Assembly (NCBI RefSeq): GCF_018294505.1
Contig: NC_057808.1
Span: forward strand, 222,659,325 to 222,723,324
Direction: 5' to 3'
Source of the DNA: Triticum aestivum
Taxonomy: Eukaryota > Streptophyta > Magnoliopsida > Poales > Poaceae
Length of the DNA: 64,000 nt
A program made the position numbers and the translations under genes. How positions within the stretch are numbered: the stretch's first letter is position 1; the number at the start of each line of letters is the position of its first letter. Below the pieces are notes generated by a model. That model was not told the origin of the DNA, ran no database searches, and was given only the letters and a program-made list of their open reading frames with translations. This document shows positions 34,625 to 46,701 of the stretch, piece after piece.

Positions 34625-37600
34625 ATGGTCGGGTTCGGTTCCAAGGGTAAGTGGGGGGCCTCCTCCGTCATCGAAAAAGACGTCAAAGAACTCCGGAGCG
34701 CGGGTTATCTGACCGCGGACATCACGCATAGGATCCCTGACAAAGGTCAGGTTATTCCAACTCCGGCGCCGGGCGAGAGGGTTGTGTTCATCCCCCACTT
34801 CCTCCGAGGGCTAGGGTTTCCCCTCCACCCCTTTGTCCGTGGTCTCATGTTCTACTATGGGTTAGATTTCCATGATCTAGCCCCAAATTCCTTCCTTCAC
34901 ATATCGGCGTTTATCGTCGTGTGTGAGGCTCTTCTCCGCATCCCCCCACACTTTGGCCTGTGGCTCAAGGTCTTCAATCTGAAGCTGAAGGTGGTTGACG
35001 GACAACATGCGGACTGTGGCGGGGCCATGGTAAGCAAGCTTCCCAATGCCATCTAGCCCAAAGGGGCATTTGTAGAGATTGTCAAGGTGTGGCAGCAGGA
35101 GTGGTTCTATATCACCGAACCCCGCAACGCCAACTGGGCAGCCATGCCTGACTTTAGATCCGGACCCCCACGAGACTCACCTCATGGACCACCAAGGGCC
35201 TTGATTGGGGGTCCCAACCGGAGGTGAAGATGCTACAGAAGCGCATCTCCAATGTGTTGGGCTCAAACACCGGACTCACAAACGTGATTCAGGTGATGCT
35301 CTTCCGCCGCATCCTTCCCTGCCAACTCAGGGCCTCCACCTTGTGGGAGTTTATTTCGGAGGAGCCACGGACCTTGAAGCGCTTCTTCAGCACTACGCAC
35401 GAAGATATATGGAAGCAGCTCTTCAAGTCCCAGAAAAGTTGGCCTATGAAGACCGAAGACATTGGACTCGACATCAAGAACCCGGCCTCAGCGGTAAGCA
35501 TAATCTTCCCGAATACCTATCCGCTCAATACTTCAGATATAATAAAAACTACATTGTCTGCCTTCTATACAGGGCTGGAAGACAAAGGCGGAGTGGATCA
35601 ACTGTCCGGCACCGCTTCCCGAGGACCTGGCCACACCCCAGCTAATGGAGATGCTGGTCCCGGCGCCCTACCAGGCGCCGGAGAAGAAGACCAAGAAGAA
35701 GAAGGGCAAGGAGGCCAAGGGTGGCCCCTGCCATAAAGGTCCTTCGGAAGCAATGTCCGGAGAGACCGAAGCCCTCTCTTCCCACGAGGGAGACGAGGAA
35801 GAGGAGGAGGTGGTGGTGGAAAGTGACTCTCCCCGCAAGGGGAAGAAGAAGAAGAGGGAGACCTTCGAAGACCCGGAGGAGGCGCCCAAGAGAGGGAAGG
35901 TGACCCTTCCAGACAGTTCGGAATCAGAGTCCGAACTGGTCCCCAAGAGACCTCCTAGGGTGAAGCCCCTGGCGGAATCGTAAGTATTCGGTATCTTTGG
36001 TCTCCCTCCTTTCATCATATAAGCTATTTTTGTTGTTTGCCTTTCAGCCCTCCTCGCGAGCTCCCGCAGACTCCATTATTGGAGGGGAACTCTCTGCCAC
36101 CCAAAATGGCAGAGAGTGACACACCGCCACGAGCCCCCTCGCCTATCACCATGGAGGACACCGAGGTGTTGCCCCGAAGGACCTCTCCTTGCCGGGGGGG
36201 CGGACGAGGCCGTCAAGAAAGCGCCCAAGGTTAGTACCTCAGTCGCCGAAGACCTAGGGGAGGCGACCCCTATGACAACCGACGGTGGGGACCCCCAACA
36301 ATCCGGGCCCCAGCCGGACACCATTCCGGAGACCAATGCGGCTCCGGATCGGATAAGCAGCCCCCTTCGAAAGAGGGGGGAGGAGCATCATCTCCATCGG
36401 CGGCCTCCACTAATCTGGAGATGCCCAACGCTCTGGAGGAAGCACTGCAGCGTGCTTCCATCGTGGCGGAGCACCGCACCCTGATGGGTGTGGTGGTGGA
36501 GAAGGTTTATTCTGCTAAAAGCGGACTGAATGAAGCCTTCACCAACCTACTGACAGGCTTTGAGGTATGTGACGTAATGTTCTAAACATTTTTTCGTATA
36601 GAGGAATATACCTGTGTATAGATAGTAGCCCCTGAGGCTCTGTCTGGTTTAAAAGAAACCGGTCAGAGGATCGATATAGTATTCGGGAGAGTAACATGCC
36701 GTTTTGTTATTGTAACAGGCTTCCCTGTTGGCGGCAACCGCCCAGGCCGCAGAAGTTTCCGAACTCAATCGGAAGCTTCAGGTGGCAGATGAGGAAATCG
36801 ACCACATTAATAAGCGGTTCGACGAAACGCAAGGTATGCGTACAATGTTAAAAACTTAGTTGTATATCAGAAGTAATATGTATATTAAGAGGTTGACTCA
36901 TAGAATTTTTTTATTATGAGAATAGTTGGCACAGCAGAGGTCGAGACCCTCAAAGGCGCCATCACCCAAGCCAAGAAAGAGGTGGAGGCGAACAAGGCAG
37001 ACGCTGACAAAGCGACTACAGAACTAAAGACCGAGCAGGCTGCCCGCCGCCAACATGAAGCTCGGGTGGCCGAAGTCGAGCAGGAGCTGAAGGATGCCAT
37101 CAGCAAATGCGAGACTTTGGAGGAGAAGGCTTCGGCCCAGTCATCTGAACTTGCCAAGGCCTCCATGATGCTAAAGAGGCGCGGATCGAGTCCCGGAGTG
37201 CTCGTGAAGAGATCCATCAAGCGAGGCAGATAACGGCTGGTAAGGCCTTTCTTTTGCAGAGTATTTTTGGAGGTCAGAGGTATGCTTTGATCACTCGAGT
37301 GTGGAGTTCTCCAAATGGGTTTGCGGATCTTCCGAGGAGTGCCGCCGATGCCGCACAGTTCTTCCGAGCCCAGGAGAGGAACTTGACCGAGAAGTTGTTC
37401 TGATCGCAATTTCTTGTGCTGGAGCACCCGACAACTTTGAACGACCAACTGAAGCAGCTGATGGAGCTGCATAGGGTGGCAGGCCTGGCCATGAAGGATC
37501 TAATAGTCCAGCTCTGGCCGGCCGAGCCAATTCCTAGTAGCTACTTCGGTTTAGTGAAGCGGCTCGTCGACGTGCGGCCTCATATTGATGCTGTGAAGCG

Positions 37601-37910
37601 CTCGGCCTGTATAGAGGGTGTCCGGATGGCCTTCGCCCGTGTCAAGATGAAATGGGCAAAGATGAAGGCCACCGAAGTGGCAACCGCAGGCCCGCCCGAA
37701 GGCAAAGATCATCGGAAGCCAGAGAGGTACTTCGATGACGTCCTAGCAGGAGTCCGAGTGATAGAGGGTCAATGCTCTAAGGACGTAATATTTGATTCAA
37801 TGTGTTCGGGTTGTACAAACAATGTGATGAACCCATGTTGTTTATATATCTATGATTGCGCCTTTTGTTTCAAGCAATTTTCCTCCTGTGCGGCTGTTTT
37901 TTATTTCTGA
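34625..37910 (+). pseudogene. Five-exon antisense gene of copy B
   Basis: Exons 34625-35493, 35573-35979 (407 bp), 36048-36564 (517 bp), 36719-36833 (115 bp) and 36921-37910 use GT/AG borders at the same places and phases as copy A. Exon 1 (MVGFGSKGK start) holds the gypsy-type-transposon domain and has a TGG-to-TAG stop at 35054-35056 and a frameshift near 35172. Exon 2 is highly acidic/lysine-rich (SDSPRKGKKKKR). Exon 5 has frameshifts near 37180-37230 and a TGA at 37402-37404, and the normal stop is lost, extending the frame to 37910. Function unknown. The conserved C-terminal domain (AVKRSACIEGVRMAF, VIEGQCSKDVIF) is well preserved. Confidence 0.7.
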
Positions 37911-39041
37911 AAGTTGCCAGTTGTCGGCTTCAGCCACCATGTAGATGCTATAGGGGTGTTGGGTGTAACGCGTGACCACACTTTATCCAACGTCTTGGTC
38001 CGTAAAGGAGGTGTCCGCTAGGTTAACCAGGCAATCAGACTATGTGGCTTTATTACTTTCACTTAGCCATAGGAGTTTGACTACGGAGAGTACTAGCCCC
38101 AGGTGCGTGTGCGGCTATTCGAACTATGGTGCCTTTTCCACGCGGGTGGACGAGGACCAGCCCCTCATATAACATGGGGTGAATCGCTAATGATTTGTAG
38201 TATAATACTAAGTCGCCGGATCGCCGACCAACTCTCGCTTATCATGACAGTCAGTTTTCGGCTTTCTCTACTGAGGTACTTGACCGGACGAACCAGAAAT
38301 ACAATCGCAGTAGTTCTCCCTTTACTACCTTAGCCGAACGAGCGGAACATAAGGTCGTAAGCACAGGAGCTGGGCAACCCAACTACAGACCAAAGACATG
38401 ATTTGGAGCCGATGCATATACTACAATATCCGGGACGCCAAAGAGTACCCTATAGGTGTTCGGACTTGAAAATGTGTAGGGCCGAATACAGCCCCCGGTG
38501 TTAAGGCCGGACTAGAGCATGTGTGGCAGTCTGAAGTAGGGAGGGAATACAAATGACAATATGCAATAAATGAGTACCAACCAAAAGTGGTGATCAACTG
38601 CTTCCTTTATACCCTGATTAATACGTCGAGACGTGTTATTACAGATAATGCCATAAATATCACGGCTGTTTTACAAGCCAAGAGTTTTACACAAGGGGAA
38701 GGTTTATACAGGGCCTAAAAGTAGTGGTTTGAAGATCCCAATGGTGCCCTGCTGCACGTCTGCGTTGTTTCTCCTTGGTGAGAAATCCTTTGAGAGGAGG
38801 AGTCGACGGTCGCCTGCAAGAAAGAGGGGCCTAGAAAAGAGCCCCTATACAACCGTAGAGTAGGCAGGTTTTTAACGAACCTGCAGTGGGAAAAATATGT
38901 AAGGTCCGCATAGGGTCAAGCCATACTATGGACCTTTTCCGCAGTGTGCCTCCGGCGCTGCCAAGGTATTTTAAGTGCGTAGTTATGTACGTGCGGTACG
39001 TATGCCATAACCTTATAGGGCGATCGGTGGAGGCGAAACTG
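37911..39041. other. Non-coding interval of copy B
   Basis: Equivalent to 17037-18260 of copy A. The conserved block is at about 38217-38408 in reverse orientation and keeps the GTAGT/ACTAC hairpin arms. Apart from that block nothing recognisable is seen. Confidence 0.55.
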
Positions 39042-41038
39042 CTATTCAAGCTCGGGATCCACCGAGCTACCGCACTGTAATGCGGATGGGACTCGCTTAG
39101 CAGTGTCCTGGGTCTTGATGACTGATGAATTGGTCGGCTTAATGAGGTCGCCCTGTACCTCGGCTGCTAGAGCCGCGGTGTGCTCCTCTATACGGAGGGA
39201 GCGCTCCATATTTCCATTTACTGTGATGACGCCACGTGGTCCGGGCATTTTGAGCTTTAAATAAGCATAGTGCGGGACTGCATTAAAGCGGGTGAAGGTA
39301 GTTCGTCCAAGCAGCGCATGATAACCACTGCGAAAAGGGACGATGTCGAAGATCAATTCTTCGCTTCAGAAGTTGTCTTGAGACCCGAATACTACTTCTA
39401 GTGTTAAGGAGCCTGTGCAGCGGGCCTCCATGTCGAGTATCACTCCTTTTAAAGGTAGTGTTGCTAGCCTTGATTCTTGACGGGTCGATGCCCATCTTAC
39501 GGACAGTATTTTGATAGATCAAGTTGAGGCTGCTGCCGCCGTCCATAAGGACTCTAGTAAGATGGTATCCGTCAATGGTAGGGTCGAGTACCAGGGACGC
39601 CGAACCTCCGTGACGGATACTAGTTGGGTGGTCCCTGCAATCAAAAGTGATCGGACAGGCCGACCATGGCTTGAATTTTGGGGCGAGAGGGTCTACGGCG
39701 CAGACGTCCCTTAAAGCACGTTTGCGTTCCCTCTTGGGGACATGGGTGACATAGATCATATTCATAGTTTTCACCTCGGGGGGAAACTGTTTTTGTACCC
39801 CGGTGCGTGGTGGGCGAGGCTCATCATCGTCCTCACGTTGAGGTTCTTTCCCCTTATGTTCGACATTTAATTTACCGGCCTGTTTCAAAACCCAACAGTT
39901 TCTGTTGGTGTGGTTGCCAGGCTTGTCGGGGGTGCCATGAATCTGGCAGGGTCGATCCAGTATCTTGTCCAAGTTGGATGGACCGTCCTTATTACCTTTA
40001 AATGGCTTCTTCCGCTGACCGGGTTTAGAGCCACTAAATCCGGCGTTTACTGCCGTATCCTCTATTTCCTCGTTGTTGTTCTAGCGCTTGTTTTTGTTGC
40101 GTCGTGGCCTTCCATTGCCATCCTGGGCCTCAGAAGTGCCGGGGTCGCTGGTATTGTTGCTTCTACAAGCCAACCAGCTATCTTCGCCTGCACAGAAGCG
40201 GGTCATGAGTGCAGTAAGAGCTGCCATGGTCTTCGGCTTTTCCTGACCAAGGTGTCGGGCGAACCATTCATCACAGAAGCTGTGCTTAAATGCCGCTAAG
40301 GCCTCGGCGTCCGGACAGTCCATGATTTGGTTCTTTTTAATTAAGAAGCGATTCCAAAGTTTGCGGGCTGACTCTCCGGGTTGCTGGATTATGTGACTCA
40401 GGTCATCAGCATCCGGTGGCCGGACATAAGTGCCCTGAAAGTTATCCCGAAAAGCATCCTCTGAGTCTTCCCAGCTTCCAATGGAGTTCTCTGGGAGGCT
40501 GTTCAACCAGTGTCGTGCTGGTCCTTTAAACTTTGAAGGGAGGTATTTAATGGCGTGGAGATCATCTCCGCGAGCCATGTGAATATGGAGAAGAAAATCT
40601 TCAATCCATACAGCTGGATCTGTTGTTCCATCGTATTGCTCGATATTCACGGGTTTAAACCCTTCCGGAAATTTGTGCTCCATTACCTCATCGGTAAAGC
40701 ACATAGGGTGTGTGGCACCTCTGTACTGGGCGACATCGCGACGGAGTTCGGATGACATCTATGTTCGGTGTTGATCCCGGACTTGGTTATGTTTGTCGTG
40801 CCAGGCTTGATGGCCGTCATCTCGTGCAGGGGCACCTCCTCTTGATCCATATATTGATCTGGTCTAGCCGGCTCTATTGTTCAGGTCCTGACGTAAGTCA
40901 TACGTGTAGCCCGGAGCCGCTGTCTCCTTGCCTCTATGGCGAGGGGGCGCGGGCTGGTGTTCGGCATAATTAGCCGTTTTATCCCGTCCACGTGGTGGTC
41001 GGTCCGGTTCATTAGCCTGATTGTATCTTGACGGTATT
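39042..41038 (-). pseudogene. gag-pro: Gag-protease of copy B
   Basis: Minus-strand gag (40758-40081 open: FTDEVMEHKFPEGF, YDGTTDPAVWIEDFLLH, ARHWLNSLPENS, EWFARHLGQEKPK) leads to a basic stretch and a knuckle of the form CX2HX8HX4C (CQIHGTPDKPGNHTNRNC near 39950). The protease follows (VLMDGGSSLNLIYQ near 39530). A frameshift near 39400-39430 splits the protease into two frames, the second ending at 39042. The N-terminal gag lies beyond the small Copia insertion. No pol follows. Confidence 0.77.
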
Positions 41039-41191
41039 TGTTGAGTTGTATTTTGTGTTGCATGTATTACGTTTTGTGGCCCACCTCCTAGTTGTGTATA
41101 GTTGAGGTTGAGGCCTACCCTGTACTTATATATACGTGCACCAGCACCCCATCAATACAACGATTATTCTATTACAAAACATCTCTCTACA
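41039..41191 (+). repeat. 5' LTR (153 bp) of a small Copia element
   Basis: Starts TGTTGAGTTG, has TATATATA near 41128, ends CTCTCTACA, and is followed by TGGTATC, the start of an initiator-Met primer site. The 153-bp length is short for grass Copia. It interrupts copy B's gag. Confidence 0.68.
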
Positions 41192-42063
41192 TGGTATCTA
41201 TCACAAGTCGATCCTAACCCTAGCTAGCCGCCGCCGCCGCGACTCCGTCGCGCCACCGCCGCCGCCGCTCCCTCCACGCGCTGCCGCCACCACCAGTTCT
41301 CTCCGGCCACCGCCGCCGCAGGTCCTTGCCGCCGCCACCACAGGTCCTATCCTCTGTGCGCCGCCGCCGTCGCAGGTCCTTGCCGTCGCCGCCGCACTCT
41401 ATCCTCCCGCCGCCGCCGCCACACCCAGCCGCCGCCGCCTCTAGCCGCTGCCGCCGCTCATCCCCATCGCCATTGCCCTCTTGCAGCTGTGCCAACCCCG
41501 TCTTCTCCAGCCGCCGCCGTCACACCGGGCCGCCGCCGCCGCATCCAGCAGCCGCCCCCGCCCGTGCCGCCGCCGCTGGCCATCCCCACCATGCGCCACT
41601 GCTACTCCCTGTCCGCCGCCGCTGCGATGTCTTCTGTCGCGTCGTCTCTCTTCGGCTACATGTCCGCAGACGCGCGGCTCCCTTCACCCACATGCAGCCG
41701 ACCCCGCTAATGGCCGGCGGCCATGCTCCGCCGCCCCGTCGATGGATTCTCCGGGCTACTTCACCACCTACGGTGTCCCTGCTCCACCAGCCGTGCCGAC
41801 CCAGCCGCGTCCTCCCGCGCCCGCTGGGTGTTACCCGTTGCCGCCACCCGCGCCTCCCCAGCAACAGCTGCAAGGAGGAGGGGGCCGACGCAACCGTCAT
41901 GGCGGCGGCCGCCGCCGCCTGCAGTAGCAGCCGGCCCGGGGCGCCGCACTACCCGCAGGCTATCCCTGCGGGCCACCAGGCGTTCATCGGCGCGCCTTAC
42001 CAGTTGGTTGGCGCCGGCTATGGCGCCCTCCTTGCGCCGCTGCCCGTCGGTGGTTATGGCCCG
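41192..42063 (+). pseudogene. gag: Leader and proline/alanine-rich gag start of small Copia
   Basis: After the primer-like TGGTATC comes a CCG-rich, very GC-rich stretch encoding Pro/Ala/Arg-rich low-complexity protein in more than one frame, ending AGYGALLAPLPVGGYGP. The next codon is the TGA of the inserted Copia LTR at 42064, so the original protein ran on. The position directly after LTR and primer site suggests a leader plus gag N-terminus. No gag core is present, so assignment is by context. Confidence 0.5.
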
Positions 42064-42711
42064 TGAAAGCACAAGTGCTCCCTGGGTGATTTTGGTAATT
42101 AATGACAACATATCTCTCGTTGGACTAATATTTTTATCTAGTATATTTCAGATGAGTTCAATAGTGGAGTGGCGTGGACAAGAGGATGTGGAACCCCTTC
42201 AAGAAGCTAAGGACAAGTATTGGCAAAAGCTCAAAAGCTCAGGACTCTTCATTTTCATTTTAGTGATCCAAGATCACATTGAGTCCATATGAAAAGCCAA
42301 TACTATTAAAAGGGGGTGAGGTGTTGCTTAATGGCTTGCTTGCTCAAAGTGCTTAGTGATATGCTCCAAAGCCCTCAACCACTTTCTCATATCCACATAT
42401 GTCCTAAACCTAAAGTCAAACTCGGCCCCACCGATTTGATCTATCTGGCGCCACTGAGTTAACTTGACATAGCCACTGCCAGAAACCCTAATTAGTTCGG
42501 TCTCACCGATGGGATCTCGGTCTCACCGGGATGGGCTTGCAAACTCTCTGTTACCTGTTGCAATTATTTCGGTCCCATCAAAATAAGCCAATCGGTCCCA
42601 CCGAGTTTGACTGACCAATTCTCTGTATAGCTTATTACCAAAATCGGTCCCACCGAGTTTGTGTAATCAGTCAAACCGAGTTGAGGTTTTACCCTAACCC
42701 TACCACATCGG
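42064..42711 (+). repeat. Maximus-type Copia LTR fragment
   Basis: Starts TGAAAGCACAAGTGCTCCC and follows the LTR seen at 22402-22914, extending about 135 bp further. It is cut at 42712 by copy C's LTR. The flanking GCCCG (42059-42063) is the candidate target duplication. It is in the opposite orientation to the Copia at 22-34 kb, so it is a separate insertion. Confidence 0.82.
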
Positions 42712-43179
42712 TGTCGGTGTCAAAACCGGCAGACCTCAGGTAGGGGGCGGACTATGCGTCTAAGGATCAAAGGTAACAGGCGGCAGGGACACAATGTTTA
42801 CCCAGGTTCGGGCCCTCTTGATGGAGGTAATACCCTACTTCCTGCTTGATTGACTTTGATGAGTATAGGGGTTACAAGAGGTGATCTACCACAAGATCGT
42901 AATGGCTAAACCCTAGATGTCTAGCATGTATGGTTATGATTGTCTCCACGGACTAAACCCTCCGGTTTACATAGACACCGGAGGGAGCTAGGGTTGTACA
43001 GAGTCGGTTTACAGAGAAATGAATCTTCATATCCAAACGCCAAGCTTGCCTTCCACGCCAAGGGGAGTCCCATCCGGACACGGGGGAACGCCTTCCATCT
43101 TGTATCTTCACGGCCTACGAGTCCGGCCCACGTATCATAGCCCGGACGTCCGAGGACCCCCTAATCCAGGACTCCCTCG
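42712..43179 (-). repeat. 3' LTR of copy C
   Basis: 468 bp; on the plus strand it reads TGTCGGTGTCAAAACC to ACTCCCTCG. The first base of the LTR (43179) is changed so that the usual TG start reads CG. The purine tract (GGGGCTAC on the minus strand) follows at 43180-43187. Same family as 21931-22401. Confidence 0.85.
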
Positions 43180-43440
43180 GTAGCCCCTGAACCAGGCTTC
43201 AATGACGATATGTCCGGCGCGCAGATTGTCTTCGTCATTGCAAGGCGGGTTCCTCCTCTGAGCACTTCAAGGTAGTCTGATAAAAAAGAACTATATCCGG
43301 CTCTGCTTAAAAGTTATGACCCATTATTGCGGGATTCTCATTAATACTGGTTTGGATAACCCAACCGTGACGTTTGTACGACCCTTGGGGAATAGGCGAG
43401 CTTTAAGGCTCGTGAGGAGGCGCTTGGTATTCATTGCCTT

Positions 43441-43447
43441 TATAAAG
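43441..43447 (+). promoter_or_regulatory. TATA box of copy C antisense gene
   Basis: TATAAAG lies about 118 bp before the ATG at 43559 and about 260 bp inside the LTR. This corresponds to the copy A box at 21494-21500. Confidence 0.6.
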
Positions 43448-43558
43448 GGATAAAGACCAATCTTTCCCCCCTGCGCCTTTCTTCCTCCTCAGCCCTTCCA
43501 TCCCTGAGCTCCAACACCCAAATCTCGACTTCTTCTGTTGCCACCAAGCACTCCGGCC

Positions 43559-46500
43559 ATGTCCGGGTCCGGCTCTCAAGGCAAGTGGGTGGCCTCCTTC
43601 GTCACCGAGGAGGACATCGCGGGGCTCCGAGAGGCGAGGTACCTGACTGCGGAAATCCCACACAGGATTCCTGCCAAAGGGCAGGTCATCCCCACACCAA
43701 AGCCCGGTGAGAGGGTTTTGTTTATCCCTCACTTCCTCCACGGGTTAGGGTTCGCTCTTCACCCCTTCGTTCGCGGCCTTATGTTCTATTACGGGCTAGA
43801 TTGTCATGATCTAGCCCCGAACTTGTTCCTCCATATCTCGGCATTTATCGTCATGTGTGAGGCTTTTCTCCAAATCCCTCCACACTTCGGCTTGTAGCTC
43901 AAGACATTCAATGTGAAGCCGAAGGTGGTCGACGGGGAGCACGCGGAGTGCGGCGGCGCTATGGTGAGCAAGCTCGCCAACGTCACCTGGCCAACAGGAG
44001 CCTTCGTGGAAACCGTCAAGGTATGGCAGCAGGAGTGGTTCTACATCACTGGACCCCGCGGCACCAAATGGGCGGCCGCCCCTGCATTCAGATCCGGCCC
44101 TCCACTACGGCTTGCATCGTGGACCAATAAGGATCTGGACTGGGGATCGTCCGACATGGTGTTGATGCTGCAAAAGCGTATCAAAAGCATCATCGACAAA
44201 CACACCAAACTTACCAACGTGATCCAGGTGATGCTTGTCCGCCGAATCCTTCCTTGCCGGCGACGGTCTCTCTGTATGTGGGAGTTTAATCCAGAAGGGT
44301 CGCGGACCCTGAAGCATTTCTTTGGCACAACGCACAAAGGGATCTGGAAACTGCTCTTCAAGACTCAAAAGTCATGGCCGAATACATCTGAGGACATCGG
44401 CCTCGACTTCAACCATCCGGACACCCCGGTAAGTGCTTATAGCTTAGTCTACTAATCTAGGGTGATGTACTGAGAATCCCCCCCCCTTTTAATCAGGGTT
44501 GGATAAAGAAAGCGGAGTGAATCCGGTGTTCAGCCCCTCTTCCCGAACACCCAGCCGATCCTCTGTTAATGAAGATGCTGGTCCCGACGCTGTATCAAGC
44601 GCCGGCGAAGAAGGACAAGAAGAAGAGGAACAAGAAAGCCGAAGGTGACCTTCACCTTGAAGGTACATCAGACGCTAAGTCCGGGGGCCGAGTCTCCCTC
44701 CTCCAAAGATGAAGACGAAGAGGAGGAAGAAGGTGAGAACCCTCCTCCCCAGGGAAGGAAGAGGGCGGCCTCCGAAGACCTGGAGGTGGAGGCACCCAAG
44801 AGGGGAAAGATAATCTTGTCGGATGGCTCAGATTCGGAAGCCGAAGCCGTCCTAGAGCACCGCCCCATGGTCAAGCCCCTCGCCAAATCATAAGTAGCTA
44901 AGGACGCTTTATACACATCCAGTTCCTTTCAAACTTGTGGAACTAATATTAAATTACGTGCTGCAGCCCGACCCGCAATCTCCCTCAAGTATCATCGTCA
45001 TCGGGGGAACTACCGCCGGAGATGATGGAGAGCGAGACGCCGCCACAAGCTTCCCCGCCTCCAAAGGCGGACGACATTGAGGTGTCATCCCGGAGGACTT
45101 CTCCGGATCGCTGAGCGGTACAAGGGACCCTCAACATGGCACCGGAGGGGAATGCCTCGGTTGTTGGGGGCATAGGAGGTGCGGCCCCCGTGAAGACCAA
45201 CGGTGGGGGCCCTTGATCTTTCGGACCCCAGCTGAATACCACTTCGGAGACGGATCCGGAGTCAGGTGAGCGGCCCTCTACAAAGGAGGGAGTGCCTAAT
45301 ACTACGGTGACCTCAATGAATCCGGAGGCGCCGAATACCCTGATGGACGTACTGCAGAGTGCGTCCGTCATGGAGGAGCACCGTACCTTGATGGGTACGG
45401 TGTTTGAGAAGATTCAGTCTACAAAAAGTGGGCTGAATGAAGCCTTCACGAGCCTACTAACTGGCTTCGAGGTATGCGATGTAATGCCCTTAGCCGTCTT
45501 GCATATGAACAAATACGCATGTATATAGATAGTAGCCCCTGAGACTCTGGTGGTCCATGAAAAAGGGCGAGCAGATGATCTATAGATATCTGAGGGAAGT
45601 AACATGCTTATTGAATTTGAAAAAACAGGCTTCACTGTTAGCGGCAACCGCCCATGCCGCGGAGGTTTCCGAACTAAGGCAGAAACTGAAGCTGTCCGAT
45701 GAGGACATTGTCCTTATTAACAAGCGGCTCGATTAGGCGCAAGGTATTCTTCGAACACTCCTTTTATGCCTATATGAATGTGCGAATACTAGTATGAAAT
45801 TCAAACGCTATTATTTGCGTAACTGCAGATGGTGCTGCCACGGTTGAGACCCTCAGGGGCGAACTTTCCCAGGCCAAAGAACAGGCTAGGGTGAGCAATG
45901 CAGCTGCTGATAAAGCGGTTGCGGACTTGGAGGCCGAACAAGCCACCCGGCACCAGTGCGAGGAGCGGATAACCGTCATGGAGCAAGATCTCAAGGACGC
46001 CGCCCGCAAGTGCGAGTCCCTCAAGAAGGAGAATAAAGCGAAGGCAACCAAACTCAACAAGGCCCTTCAAGAGGCCAAAAACGCGTGATCCGAATCAAGA
46101 GCGGCTCGCGAGGAGATCCGGCAGGCCGGACAGATAGCGGCTGGTAAGCCCTTTCTTTTACAGACTAAGTTTGGTAATCAGAGATATGCCTTGCTTAATC
46201 GGCTGTGGAGTTCTCCAGACGACTTCGTGGATCTTCCGAAGAGTGCTGCCGACGCTGCACAATTCTTCCAGACCCAGGAGGAGACGCGATGAGAAGCTAT
46301 TCTGGGCACAGTTCGCGGCGCAGGAGCGCCCGGCGCTGCTGAACAACCAAATGGCGCGATGGGCCGAGCGTCATAAGATATCCGGAGCGGCCATGAAGGA
46401 TGTTATAGTTCGGTTGTGGCCAACTGAACCCCTTCCGGGCAGCTATTTCGGCTTGGTGTGGCGACTGGTCGATGCAGTGCCACGACTTGATGTCGTCAAG

Positions 46501-46701
46501 CGGTCGGCGTGCACAGAAGGTGCGCGGATGGCCTTCGCCCGCGTTAAGATGTACTGGGCGAAGATGAAGGCTGCCGATGTTGCCATTAAGGGCCCTCCCG
46601 GAGGCAAGGACCACCGGATACCGGAGCACTATTTAGACGACGTCCTAGAGGGCGCCCGCTTGATAGAGGGGCAATGTTCAAAGGAAATTATGTTCAAATG
46701 A
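43559..46701 (+). pseudogene. Five-exon antisense gene of copy C
   Basis: Exons 43559-44428 (870 bp), 44497-44889, 44967-45471, 45629-45743 (115 bp) and 45839-46701. Exon 1 starts MSGSGSQGK and carries the gypsy-type-transposon domain (GERVLFIPHF, RGLMFYYGLD, WFYITGPRG, VIQVMLVRRILPC). Breaks: TAG at 43895-43897, TGA at 44518-44520, a lost donor after exon 2 (GT to AT at 44890), stops in exon 3 near 45112, TAG in exon 4 near 45734, TGA at 46086-46088 and a frameshift near 46285. The C-terminal domain (AAQFFQTQE, RLVDAVPRLDVVKRS, EGARLIEGQCS) is still readable to 46701. None of its stops coincides with those of copies A or B except the exon-1 Trp class in B, at another site. Confidence 0.72.

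Larger units (their letters stand above)
34263..41038 (-). mobile_element. Non-autonomous gag-pro Gypsy, copy B (internal part)
   Basis: Minus-strand element of the copy A family without either LTR in view. The plus-strand antisense gene comes first, then the conserved non-coding interval, then protease and gag on the minus strand. The left edge is a ragged join to the Copia LTR. The right edge is a clean insertion of the small Copia LTR at 41039, with GTATT as candidate target duplication. Confidence 0.8.

Noticed and set aside
41326..42066. A 246-residue proline-rich frame that could be taken for an extensin-like host gene
   Set aside because: An LTR and primer site stand directly upstream, composition is simple CCG-rich, and its stop codon belongs to an inserted LTR.
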